Positions 41,940 to 52,012 of a DNA stretch of 64,000 nucleotides are shown here, piece after piece. Under the pieces are notes generated by a model. That model saw only the letters and a list, made by a program, of their open reading frames with translations. It did no database searches and was not told the DNA's origin. This DNA is from Pomphorhynchus laevis. Lineage: Eukaryota > Acanthocephala > Palaeacanthocephala > Echinorhynchida > Pomphorhynchidae. Every line of letters starts with the position of its first letter. Position 1 is the first letter of the stretch. Both the position numbers and the translations under genes were made by a program. The DNA is taken from positions 1 through 64,000 of the forward strand of contig WNNJ02000478.1 of NCBI GenBank assembly GCA_012934845.2. The letters are read 5' to 3'.

Positions 41940-44422
41940 CAAGAAGTCATGGTGATAAAAGGAATAGGAAAAATAGAGTTAACAATATTAAAAAAGATAT
42001 GTATATAAATGAACAATTAGAAATATTAAAACAACTTTTAAGTGATAATAAGCTAAAAGATCTTTATGTAAATATAAGAAGTTTTTCTAAAGATATAATA
42101 TGCTCAATAAATCAAAAATTAATTAACGACTATGATAGGCTAAGTTGTATAATAGACAGTTATTGTAATACAAAATACTATAATCGTACAATAAATGTAA
42201 ATAATAACAATAGAAAATATACATTAACCATAAACTTCATTAATAAATGTATAGATAACATAAATATAGACGGACTTTTAAATAATTCTAAAAGTAAAGA
42301 AATAAAAGGAGCAGATTTAAGTAAATATATTCCTAAAATAAGGTATAAACTCCTACCACCATTAGGACGAAAAATTTGTAATTATAATAAAGAATTAAAA
42401 TCAATATGTAACGATAATATTAGAAACATAATGGAAACAGAATGCAATTGTAAAAGTCTTAGTTTTGATAAAATAAATGAACATATATGTACCCAATAAT
42501 CTAGAATTAATTGAAAATTGTGAATTAAGAAAGCTGCTATCAAAAGGGTATAAATATAGATTAAATAATAACAACGACAAAAATAAAATTTACAATTCGT
42601 TATATAATAAATTAAATGATTACTTTAGTAAGCTGATTAATAGTGAAAGCTCGAATATATCTAAGACAAAAATTTGGAAAGATTATATATTTGATAAAAT
42701 TAAAAATAAAATGAAAATAACAAACAATTATAAAAGAAAAGATCAAATTAATAAAGATATGTATAAAGAACTTACTAAATTAAAGGATAACTATATAATA
42801 ACAACTATTGATAAAGCTAGTAATAACTTTGTCTTCAGATGCAAAAAGCTTTATTATGATATACTAGTGAAAGAGGTTAATTATAATGATTTAAATGTAA
42901 ATCCAACATATGAAAGTAGTGAGTTCAGTTTAGAAACAATTATTACAAGTCACAGTTCTATAATGGATAAAAAGGGTATAAAGGTTGAATCAGATAATTA
43001 AACTATACCTATATTATATTGGAATCCAAAATTACATAAAAATCCAATAAAACCTAGGTTTATATGTAGTGCGTTTAAATGTACATTAAAACCACTTTCT
43101 GTCTATATGAATAAAATACTTAAAGTAATTAAAGCACACTTTAAAAAATATTGCAAGGCAATCGAAATTAATACTGGTATAAAACAATATTTCAGTATTT
43201 CAGTCTTTTTGTTACAAAAGACGGAAACAACGTACAGTTTGCACAAGTGGAAATGTGTTCCTTACAAACTGTATCGTTTGTTTTTACAGAAAGGCAGCAG
43301 AGGAAAATTTCAGCAGATCATTAAAGGACCGAAACACGAAAGGTAGGCGTAGGCTCACTGCTGATGAGGTCCACCTACGCTGATTGTAGTGTACAGTGCT
43401 GCATCTAGGATTAAAGACTTCACACGAGGATAATTTATGAAGCCGACCAAATGATGATACTCGCTCGTGTATGCAATTATTCATTCTATTTCAGTAATAA
43501 TTCTACAAAAGAATTTTTAGAACAGACAAAAGGAATAAATTTTCAAAATATAAATACAAACGATTTTAGTACGCTTTATACAAATCTAGGTTTAGTAGTT
43601 ATTAAAGAAGCGTTAGTAAAGTTAATTAATCATATATTCGGAAAAAGATATACATATATATGTTATAATAATTAAAACGCCTATCTAACAAAAATTAAAC
43701 CATCAAGTAAATATAAATATATAGATAAAATTGAATTAATAGAATCCTTAAATATTTTGATAAATCAAAATTATTTAAAAGTAGGGACATCTATATTTAG
43801 ACAAGTAAAAGGTGTTCCAATGGAAAGTAATAGTAGCCCAATTATAGCTGACTTGTTTTTGAGCATTATAGAATATGAACTTGTTCATATATGTGTAAAA
43901 ACTAAATCTAAACTATATAAATATATGAAATATATGTTTCGATACATTGATGATATATGTGTATTTAATTCTAATAATTTTTATTCAATTAGTGAGCACA
44001 TTTATCCAGAAAGCCTTATTCTTAACAAAACCAATATTAATGATAAAGAAGGTGTATATCTAGATATGAACACAAAATTAACATTAACTAAAACTACTAT
44101 TAATTTATATCGTAAAGATGACATATTTAAATTTACAAGAAACTTATTTTTGCATGAGCATTCATGCATACCATATAATATAAAATATAATACATTAAAT
44201 AATGAAATTTTAAGAATTGCAACAATATGTAATGATATTGGCTTTCTTCAAAATCATTTAAATAATTTAATAGATACATATTTTAAACTAGGTTACTATA
44301 AAAATAACATCAAGCAGAAAATAGTAAAATATATAAATCAACACAATAATATAAAGAATAAATTTAAACTCTTAAGTGGCGAATTTTTATGGATGGATAA
44401 TAAACAATACACTTCGTATTAG
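41940..44422 (+). pseudogene. PLE reverse transcriptase frame, broken
   Basis: The segments are 41940-42499 (basic N-terminal region, YINEQLEILKQLL), 42477-43001 (TTIDKASNNFVFRCKKLYYD), 43020-43197 (NPIKPRFICSAFKCTLKPLS), 43497-43675 (NDFSTLYTNLGL) and 43690-44422 (FRQVKGVPMESNSSPIIADL, RYIDDICVFN at about 43938, C-terminal KFKLLSGEFLWMDNK). One frame change near 42490, stop codons near 43000 and 43673 and a 289-bp insertion make it inactive. PLE RTs are related to telomerase and prime on nicked or exposed 3' ends. Confidence 0.88.
43198..43486. mobile_element. unclassified 289-bp insertion with 10-bp target duplication
   Basis: PLE sequence is interrupted between tatttcagta at 43188-43197 and its repeat at 43487-43496. 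The insert has nested pairing: GTCTTTT/AAAAGAC near 43203-43222, TACAGTTTG/CAAACTGTA at about 43233-43272, and GCGTAGG/CCTACGC around 43347-43380. It has no coding frame of note. It could be a SINE-like or MITE-like element; I recognise neither tRNA-type promoter boxes nor terminal repeats with confidence. Confidence 0.75.
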
Positions 44423-44474
44423 AATAAGATACAAGATAGTTATTTCAGAGGAAACACATCATTAGCATGTATTT

Positions 44475-44537
44475 GGCCCCGCTGCTATGTTGGGTAGAGG
44501 AGTTAGGGGCCGAAACCTGAGAGCATAGCAGTTCCTC
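44475..44537 (+). other. conserved PLE 3'-UTR block with interleaved complementary segments
   Basis: In RNA sense: GGCCCC (44475-80), CTGCTATG (44482-89), GAGGA (44497-501), GGGGCC (44506-11), CATAGCAG (44524-31), TCCTC (44533-37). Each of the first three pairs with the corresponding later one, so the order is a-b-c-a'-b'-c', a pseudoknot-type layout. The same block is intact at 25787-25849 (minus) and, with one G-U substitution, at 59678-59740 (minus); it is decayed at 22511 and 40920. A GAAAC and a CTGATGA string flank helix b'. Confidence 0.65.
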
Positions 44538-44766
44538 CTGATGATCTCTAATTCTTATTCTGATACAACGTCTGTTATTTATTAGTCAATTCATAAAAAT
44601 GACGTTTATTTTAAATTTCATTTTTTTAACTTGATTTAAATTATAGAAAATCTAAAAACAATTATTAATTTTATTATTTAATTATTAAATTTTGATTTAG
44701 CATTATTATGTTTTGTTTATTTTATAATTATATTAAATACGTAGACTCAGTTAGCTGATTTAATTT

Positions 44767-45198
44767 GTTCTACTGACATGTTATTATTGACCTGTGGACT
44801 TTGTTTTCCCGGTAATATGACCTCTGTCAGAAATACTGAAACTATGTATTATTGGTTACGACTTTACTATTATTTTTTTTATTTTCAAACAAGTTTGATG
44901 AATTATTAATTCTTAAAAAAGGGAGAAGTTTGCATCCCAAGGTGTTTACACTTTAAAATGTAAACTGCTTCACGTGATCACGTTTAAGAGACCAGGTAAT
45001 GGCCAATAGCTAGGTCGCGTAGCGCGTGGAGTGAAGGTGGTGGATCTTTATAGATCTTGTTCCAGTCTGCAACCGCCTTAAGCAGGGCAGCACCCTGTCA
45101 GATGCAGCTGGATGGCCCGTTGTAAGTTTAGTCTGAGTCAACTAAACTAGGTGGCGACACCGAAAAAGCAACGTTAAAAATTATGACTTAAAAGTTAC
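44767..45198. other. spacer between two PLE units, possibly PLE 5' UTR or SINE-like
   Basis: This is AT-rich to about 44930, then about 230 bp of GC-richer sequence with small hairpins (AGTTTAGT/ACTAAACT near 45127, GGTG/CACC near 45153) and weak resemblance to tRNA promoter boxes (tagctaggtcg near 45009, gttccagtctgc near 45059). It may be the 5' UTR of the following PLE, a tRNA-derived SINE head, or neither. Confidence 0.35.
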
Positions 45199-45699
45199 AT
45201 GTACTCAATTATATTGAAAAAATACGCAAGTACTAATGATTTCAATTTTACATCTTTTAAATGTAACAGAAAAAATTGTATAGTTTGTGATGTTATAAAT
45301 AATAATAATTGTATCGTAAGTAATACGACAAACAAATGTTTTTCATTAAATATTAATAATAATTGTAACTGCAATACCGCAGGTGTAGTGTATCTTATAC
45401 AATGTACATGTGGATTGCAATATATAGGAAAAACATATCAAATGTTAAAAACTAGGTTTAGGCAACACATATATAATATACAGCATAATAGTCAAACTAT
45501 ATTTCATAAACATATGAGATTAATAGGACATGATATTAAAAACTGTAAATTATTTATTTTAGAACATATTATCGAAGAAAACATTTCTATATTAAATCAA
45601 AAACTATTAGAAAAAGAAGATTTTTGGATTAAAACGCTTAATTCCATGTACCCATTAGGATTGAATGACGTGGTACAAGGAATTGGCAGAAGTATATAA
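45199..45699 (+). CDS. PLE GIY-YIG endonuclease ORF
   Basis: A complete 166-codon frame. The cysteine-rich N-terminal part (KCNRKNCIVC, residues 21-30, and CNCNTAG near 56-62) precedes the nuclease core with GVVYLIQC (62-69), QYIGKT (74-79), the arginine of TRFRQH (85-90) and the acidic LLEKEDFW (136-143), then NSMYPLGLND (148-157). GIY-YIG domains cut DNA with one Tyr pair, an Arg and a Glu, all of which have candidates here. In the PLE it would open the target for priming. It ends about 20 nt into the start of the RT frame, which is in another register. The copy looks intact, though its RT is lost at 45900. Confidence 0.9.
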   Translation: MYSIILKKYASTNDFNFTSFKCNRKNCIVCDVINNNNCIVSNTTNKCFSLNINNNCNCNTAGVVYLIQCTCGLQYIGKTYQMLKTRFRQHIYNIQHNSQTIFHKHMRLIGHDIKNCKLFILEHIIEENISILNQKLLEKEDFWIKTLNSMYPLGLNDVVQGIGRSI

Positions 45700-45900
45700 T
45701 ACATAATAAACAACTATATTATAATAATCTGGTTAAACGCAAACTAAGAAGTCATGGTGATAAAATGAATAAGAAAAATAGACTTAAAAATATTAAAAAA
45801 GATATGTATATAAATGAACAATTAGAAATATTAAAACAACTTTTTAGTGATAATAAGCTAAAAGATCTTTATGTAAATATAAGAAGTTTTTCTAAAGAAT
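45700..45900 (+). mobile_element. start of a PLE RT frame, cut off by a LINE
   Basis: The sequence mirrors 41890-42090: a basic linker (VKRKLRSHGDKMNKKNR), then DMYINEQLEILKQLF and NIRSFSKE, in a frame offset from the endonuclease ORF. It stops at 45900, where a 13-nt inverted repeat marks the join with LINE copy E. Confidence 0.88.
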
Positions 45901-47925
45901 CTTTCCGTGATTCTAGGAATCACGGAAAGACGGAGTGATCGAGCGGAAATCGCGTCTGAGAGAGCGGTGATAGACTCGAAAAGCATGGCGGAGTCGACGC
46001 TTTGAGAGTAGACATTGGATGTCAAACCATGGGGCACGGTGCAATCGATGGTGTGGGTGAGACTTGAAGGGCAAGAGAATATCGAGAGTGGATGTGAGTT
46101 CAGAGTCGAAAAGAATTCGAGATCGTGAGGAGATGAATATGTTATTGTAGGTAATGATAGAGACGATTTGAGTAAGGCAGACGGAGAAGGGAGAGGTCAA
46201 GATTTCTCCAAGGGCGACGTAGGATTGTAGGTGTGTGAGGAGGTGTGTGGCTGTGAGTGAGATCAAGGGTGATAAGAAAGTGACGGATAGACCAGGATCA
46301 GAGATGGACAGTGAGGTCTAGGCGGCAAATGATCCGGGACAGTGATGATGTCGAGTGCTCCACCAAGTATATGTGTGGGTGCAGTGGAGATTAGTTTGTA
46401 ATTGTAGTTGGATAGAATGTTGATATACAGGATGGAATCCGTGAAAGAGGGGCGGTCTAGGCAGATATTTACGTCGCCTAGAACGAGTGGAGGGATTGAG
46501 GACAAAGAACAATGAGAAAGGAGGTCAGCGAGTTCGGTAAAAAAGGCAGTAGCAGCTGATGAACCAGGACGGTATACAATGGCGAGATCTAGAGTGATCG
46601 GGTTAGAATAACGACAAGTGAGCAATTCAAAAGAGCAAGGACTGAAAGGAAAATTGATTTTGCGAAGTGACGCGGGGTGACGCGCGAATGCAACGATGCC
46701 GCCATGATTAGAGAATTTAGAAGGGCATGAGCTGAGGGGGCGGGCGGATTCGACTAGTGAGCAACCGGCAGAGTGCAGACGGTGTATGGAAAGGTCGTCG
46801 GAATCTGAGTGCCAGGATTCGGTGAGGCAGAATAGATCGAAAGATTGCTTGGTGAATAGGTTGAGGATAAGATCGGATTTATTGAGAATAGATCTAGTGT
46901 TGAGGAGACTGAGGCGGAAACCGTGTGCTGTGGCGAAAGAGTCTAGTGGAGAAGGCACATAGGAGAGATGGAGCGCCATCCAATTTTTGACGGGTGTGGA
47001 CAACTTGAAAATTCACGTCTATGTTTCGGATGGAGAGTGATGTTTCGCCGTTTTCCTCGCGACGGCGTTTTTCGACGCGGGCTTAAGAGATTTGAGCGAT
47101 TTCAGAAAGGGCGCGATCGGGGAAAATTCGAGTGGTTGAAGATGACATGAGTTTAAATCGTTGAGAGAGGACAGAAGACGCGTGAGAGCAATGCTTGAAA
47201 ACAATTTTTAGGAGAGGGGGCTGGGAAGGATTAGATTGAGAAGATTTGTTTAGACGGATGAATGCGACAGGAGAAATGTCCTTGAAAAAGGATGGTTTAT
47301 CCGCAAGAAGAATAGACGAGAGGATGGATCTAAAGGCGGAAACATCGTGGCCCAGACGTGCTTGTGGAGATAAGGAGTTAGAAGGCGTGATATTAGTGAC
47401 AATAACGCAACGATCGCGAGAAGGAAAGCGCTTCCGTAAAGGAGGACGACTGACGTGAGTAGGTAAGATCACGATAGAAGAGATGGCAGTTGATGATTTG
47501 GAGGGATTTGGTTTGACGGCGGGAGACATAGAGGATAATGATAATAAAGAGGGTGTCAAGCGATGTGAGGAAAGGTTATGAGTAGAAGGATAGTGAGGTT
47601 GGTGGAGGTGATTTTGATTGATGAATGCAAGTTATTGTGAAACGAGACGGGAAGGACGGGACGTGGGGTGTCGGGGAGTGAAGATGACATGGAATGTGAA
47701 GTGTATATGGTGGCAGGGTCGGTGGGTGGAGAAAGGACATTAGAAAACGACGGGGTAGTTTGAGTTGACGTGTTGGATGTTGATATGTGCTTATTGGAAA
47801 GGTTGCAGATTAGTTTGTTGGCACAAAAACCACATACGAAGTCTTCTTTAGCCTTATTCTTGTCGCAGGCAATTGTTGTCCAGACGCTGCAGTAGTGTAT
47901 CGAGCTCTGTACTCGTTCCGCTGCA
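45901..47925 (-). mobile_element. LINE family A copy E, lacking its 3' half
   Basis: The minus strand carries the endonuclease (46263-47003: LLNTRSILNKSD, LTESWHSDSDD, ALDIITVPDH), ORF1 C-terminal part (47083-47559) and the same 5' module as copy C (about 47640-47915). The RT and the 3' tail are missing on the left, unlike ordinary 5' truncation. The left edge is a snap-back: CTTTCCGTGATTC (45901-45913), spacer tag, GAATCACGGAAAG (45917-45929). A few frame breaks are present. Confidence 0.88.
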
Positions 47926-48930
47926 ACAACTATCGAACAGTCTAATCAATATCCGTCTCTCGCTAACCTCTCATTAGCTGCCGCCAAATCTGACGAAATA
48001 GCTAATGTAAAAATTAAAGTAGTCTTAACTACTTTACTGTCATGGCGTTAATAGACACGGGCAGCGGTGATAACTTCAATGACAATACGGTGGCGACACG
48101 CTTAAAGTTAAGAAGAATTCCCTTAAAGCAAAAAGTGTTTATGGCGTTCAGTGACTACAGATCATACGTTATTGCTGTACCGCCAATGTGACCATCAAGG
48201 AAGCAAAATACAAGTCCGTAAGCATTTTGTGTCTTAACAATTTATGCAGTGACATTATTCTCGGACACCCATTTATTTCGAATCATGAAACTCTCACTAT
48301 GAAATTCAACGGAGTAAGATCACCGCTGACTATGGGAGCTATATATGCTAGACAGATCCAGACAACGTCTCCTTTTTCGTCCCTGACATCAGACTGTCGT
48401 CCAGTAGCGGTCAAATCCAGACGATATGCACCGCATCATATTATGTTCATCAGATGTGAATTTCTCAGGATGCTAAAATAAGGAATCATCGAAAGGTGTC
48501 AAGCACCATGGAGGGCACAGGTCGTCGTAGTCAATAGTGATAGCGGCAAACCGCGGCTAGTGGTTGATTATGCCACATTTATCAACAAGTTAACTCTGCT
48601 CGACGATTACCCCTTTCCGCGAATCGATACGCTTGCAGAGAAAATCGCGCGATACTCTGTTTACAGTAAATTTGACCAAAAAGCAGTGTATCACCAATTA
48701 GAGCTGCAAAACTTCGAACGATCATTCACTGCGTTTGAAGCCGACGGATCCTTGTACCAGTTCAGGCGGCTTCCGTTTGGCCTCACGAACGCTCCCGTCG
48801 TGTTCAACGGGTGATCGACCAGATCATTCAAACAAAAAATCTAAATGGTACCTTTGCCTACCTAGATGATTTGGTGATGTGTTGTCATTATATTTCCGAC
48901 TATGACCATGACCAGGTTTAAGGGATAACT
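47926..48930 (+). mobile_element. Ty3/gypsy fossil fragment, badly broken
   Basis: The plus strand shows protease (MALIDTGSGDN near 48033, IILGHPF near 48255) and the first part of RT (PWRAQVVVVNS, LVVDYATFIN, FEADGSLYQFRRLPFGLTNAP, FAYLDDLVM near 48857). RNase H, integrase, gag and LTRs are not seen. It resembles the larger gypsy element but is clearly a different, older copy. Several breaks are present. Confidence 0.85.
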
Positions 48931-48972
48931 TTGAAGAGAAGATCCGACTCCGCTGTTTGGGAAGCATCGGAG

Positions 48973-49164
48973 TCGAATCAATTAGAGGATATATTGGATG
49001 ATTTACTTGAAAAGTTGCTGGAGGATTTACTAAAGGCTTTACTTGAGAATTTTCTTGATGATTTACTGAAGGATTTACAGGAAAGTCTACTGAAGGATTT
49101 AATAGACGATTTAATGAGGGATTTACTGGATAATCTATTTGAGTATCAATTTGAAAATTAACTG
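48973..49164. repeat. 24-bp repeat, eight units, encoding an acidic-leucine helix
   Basis: Units of 24 bp (consensus near gaggatttactggaaaatttactg) run from 48973, with the first and last more divergent. The plus-strand frame 48931-49161 reads repeats of DDLLEKLL type, an eight-residue amphipathic period. No substitution makes a stop until the end of the array. The frame has no promoter, partner exon or homologue that I recognise, so I call it a repeat with possible coding use. Confidence 0.85.
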
Positions 49165-49169
49165 GAATG

Positions 49170-50092
49170 TATGCTCAAAGATTTAAATCATTTTCAATCG
49201 TTAGTAATATATTTGCTGGGTTAGAAAGATCGTTGTTTCCTGTAGACGAAACTTCGCTAAGTACTAATAAGCTCTTATTTACTTCGTGGGCTTCCCTACT
49301 TGATAAAGCCACTATCTTATGCCCTTAAACAAAATATCGCTTACTTGGATCTAATTTTTTTCGGTTGGATGATTATTTCCGTAATCTCTTAAGTTCCTCT
49401 TGTTCAAGTTTTGACAAATCAGGGCACAAGTACACCTTATGAAAGAGAGATGAATTCTTAAGCTTAAACGAAGATTTTACAGATGATTCCACACGGCTGA
49501 CGCTAGTTTTTATCTTAACACACGGAGGGGAGTTGGTATGAAGTGCAGGGAGTCGATGAAATTCTAGTTTTTATCCGACCAAAGAATAGCCAATTTCCTC
49601 AAAGAGATTTACTATAACTTGTTGCTCGCTTTCAGAAACGGGTAAATTACGAACTATCAAATTTGAGGCCCTAGTGCTTTCCCTATCAAGAAAGTTTGAT
49701 AATTCAGAATAAGATTTATCTACCTCTGGTGTGCGTTGAAAAGAACAAACAGCATGAGATACCTGCTTATTGATACAACGGTTGAGGGAGGAGTTGATAG
49801 ACTCATTTACAATTCTATGTATAGGCTCTTTGTCTGTTCAGCAACTATTTGAATCATTTGATATTAACTGGCTTTTAAGTTTAGTTACTTCAATTCGGTT
49901 TTCGTTAATTGCTTTAGCTGCACAAAATTCACAGAGGTAATCTTGGGCCAGTAAATCTCTAGAAAGCCTTCTCGGAAGGATTACCGTTGAATACACGTTG
50001 CAATTATCCGCAGTACACTTCATTATGATGGAGATAGTCTCCACGGCGTTTACTCTCATTCCCAGTTCATCCTTGTTCGAATATTGTGTTGA
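49170..50092 (-). mobile_element. CR1-like LINE ORF1 fragment (zinc finger and RRM-like)
   Basis: On the minus strand, 50059-49838 holds a PHD-like finger (IIMKCTADNCNVYST, DYLCEFCAAK). Downstream frames give STRASNLIVRNLPVSES near 49660, VKIKTSVSRVES near 49510 and KVYLCPDLSKLEQEELKRL near 49430. This is the finger, RRM-like and C-terminal order of a CR1-type ORF1. There are four or more frame changes and no ORF2. Confidence 0.7.
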
Positions 50093-50384
50093 GAATTAGC
50101 TGTATGTTTGTCGTTATATTGATTGGATGGAATCAATCGGTCTCGATTTGAGCATCAGTGTGCACAACAAATAATGCATTGCTTACCATTTCGAACGCAC
50201 ACACAGCCCTTACAAACAGCTGTTTGACCATTCCAAGGAAAGCATCGCTTATTCGTAGACTGTTCTTTCATGGTAATGTGATAAGTGAACAATTCAGGAA
50301 TAATTACAAGTATTTAATAATGAAGCCATTTTTTACCAAATTTTTTTATAGTTTGTGATATAAATAAAATGGTAACGAACATAC
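50093..50384. other. no gene recognised
   Basis: Short unremarkable stretch between the CR1 ORF1 remnant and an RLE 3' end. No motif seen. Confidence 0.5.
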
Positions 50385-50830
50385 AAAGAGTTCCCGCAAA
50401 TGGGCCCGTTAAACACATAAAAAACATTGTTTGTCAAAACGATAACGAAGTCACCGATACAAGTCAGTGTTCGTCAATGTTTTTTAAATTCGCAGGTAGC
50501 GTTGAGCCCCCGTCACAGTCAATAGAAGATAACACTGTTGCGGATGACGAATATTCTTTACCACGGGAGGAACGATAACCTCGGATACACATCGACGCGG
50601 CCCAACACAGAGCTAAACTGATCTCACTTTTCATAGGGTTGATACACTGTGTGTCAGTGCAGTTCGCACTTTTTGCAGATTGTCTAGATGCAATCCTTTG
50701 TAGTACAGCCCGAGCGCCATCTCCAAGGTCGCCATTGCACGCGAGGATAGAGGGAATGAAGGAACCTCGTTCAAGCTGTTGCACTCTGTCCTCGTATTTA
50801 GCTTTTTTTTTGAGATTCGTAATAGGTCAT
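50385..50830 (-). mobile_element. RLE element, 3' end
   Basis: The minus-strand frame 50784-50464 reads QQLERGSFIPSILACNGDLG and ISLALCWAASMCIRGYRSSR, the end of the nuclease domain and the C-terminal helix of the family. The cccgcaaatgggcccg palindrome at 50391 closes it on the left, as at 23826. The nuclease core and everything before it are missing. Confidence 0.75.
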
Positions 50831-50924
50831 TGAACCGTAAACGTTTGATACATACGATTCGGCGAGGAAATTATAACCAAAAAAAATTTTAGCTAATAAT
50901 AATTATATTACAAGCAAACATTGG

Positions 50925-52012
50925 CTATCTCTTCTGTTGATCGAAAATGATCGTGAACAGGTTTTCCATATGTAGAGCGTGGCGCTCTGAAACAGGCAGA
51001 TGCAGCACGAGCTAAGGCATATGAAATTTTCTCTCTATATTTTTTATTATTTGAGGATATGGGAGTTCGCGTTTTGAGCTTAATTTTGAGGCTATTTGCT
51101 TCATTATCCTATTAGATTCCTGACTTGATCCTCCTGAAGACAAAAAATTAACGGACTGAAATGCGCCTGTTCTAAACTTGAAATTCGCTCTCCATACTTC
51201 GATATTTTCCGTTTTTCATGGTATTCAAAGTCAGCCTTACACTCAGTTCGGGAGTTAGAGGGAGCATGCACATTAAATATCGCGACATCCAAAAATGTCC
51301 GCTCAAACCGGCTTCCGAATAGTCCACTACATACAACATCCAGACGCGCTTCTTTCGATACGCTTGTGCTATTGTTATTAAAACGATAATCAGATGGTAC
51401 GGGTGCTAATACTGGTTCAACCTCCACGCCACTGCATATCCCGCTTAAGAGGTGAGAAAATATATCCCTTACTTCATTATGCCTGATAGATGGTAACGCT
51501 CCAGTCTTGCACGAAAGTGCATGATTGATAGTTGTTTCCGAAGAACATATGCATTTTTTATTTTCTAATGCTCGCAAAGACCATCCATAGCGACCTGCTA
51601 ATGCATCGCTAAACTCATTGTTTGTAAGCCGAAACCCCTCGTGACGTAGAGGTAGGGAAGATAGCCACGATGAAGCTCCCTTGTAACTAGCATGTGCCAA
51701 TATCTTAAAGTAATCCGCTGGTAGAGATTTTAGTATTATTTCTTTCCTCAATTTGGCTACGTTTAATTTCATGTACGAAATGTTTCTAGCTATTTGAGTT
51801 TGAACATCCCTCAGGTTTTCGCCCATATATCCGTCTCGATAGGTTTCGTACATTCTACGAGAACAATCGTACTCCAAGTCAGCGATGTATTCCGGATCAA
51901 CTAACCCAATGCCCCCTAACTTGAACGGTAGAGTTAATAATTCTTTATGTGCTTGTTCAATTTTCAATTGTGTGATTGACTCAATAAAACCGCTATACAA
52001 TAGGTTTTTCGG
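50925..52012 (-). mobile_element. RLE element, thumb through nuclease domain
   Basis: The frame 52000-51104 (298 codons) holds the thumb (LPFKLGGIGLVDPEY), GASSWLSSLPLRHEGF, a CCHC finger (CICSSETTINHALSC, RHNEVRD) and the nuclease (ARLDVVCSGLFGS, ERTFLDVAIFN, HEKRKISKYGERISSLE, HFSPLIF). After one frame shift at about 51104 the C-terminal helix follows (REKISYALARAASACF near 50990). The right end is cut by a plus-strand CR1-like LINE. Apart from that shift this part is well preserved. Confidence 0.85.

Larger units (their letters stand above)
41800..44766 (+). mobile_element. Penelope-like element, endonuclease end, RT and 3' UTR
   Basis: This is the most complete PLE in the window. From the tail of the GIY-YIG frame (to about 41888) the sequence passes through a basic linker (NPVKRKPRSHGDK) into the RT frame (41940-44422), then a 3' UTR with the intact structured block (44475-44537) and the terminal gactcagttagctgattt at about 44748-44766. 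It carries a 289-bp foreign insertion in the RT. The order EN, then RT, is the permuted one known from Naiad/Chlamys PLEs. Confidence 0.9.

Noticed and set aside
43198-43486. The insertion in the PLE RT as a spliceosomal intron
   Set aside because: The right edge looks like an acceptor, but the left edge has no GT donor at the duplication boundary. The 10-bp direct repeat is better explained by transposition.
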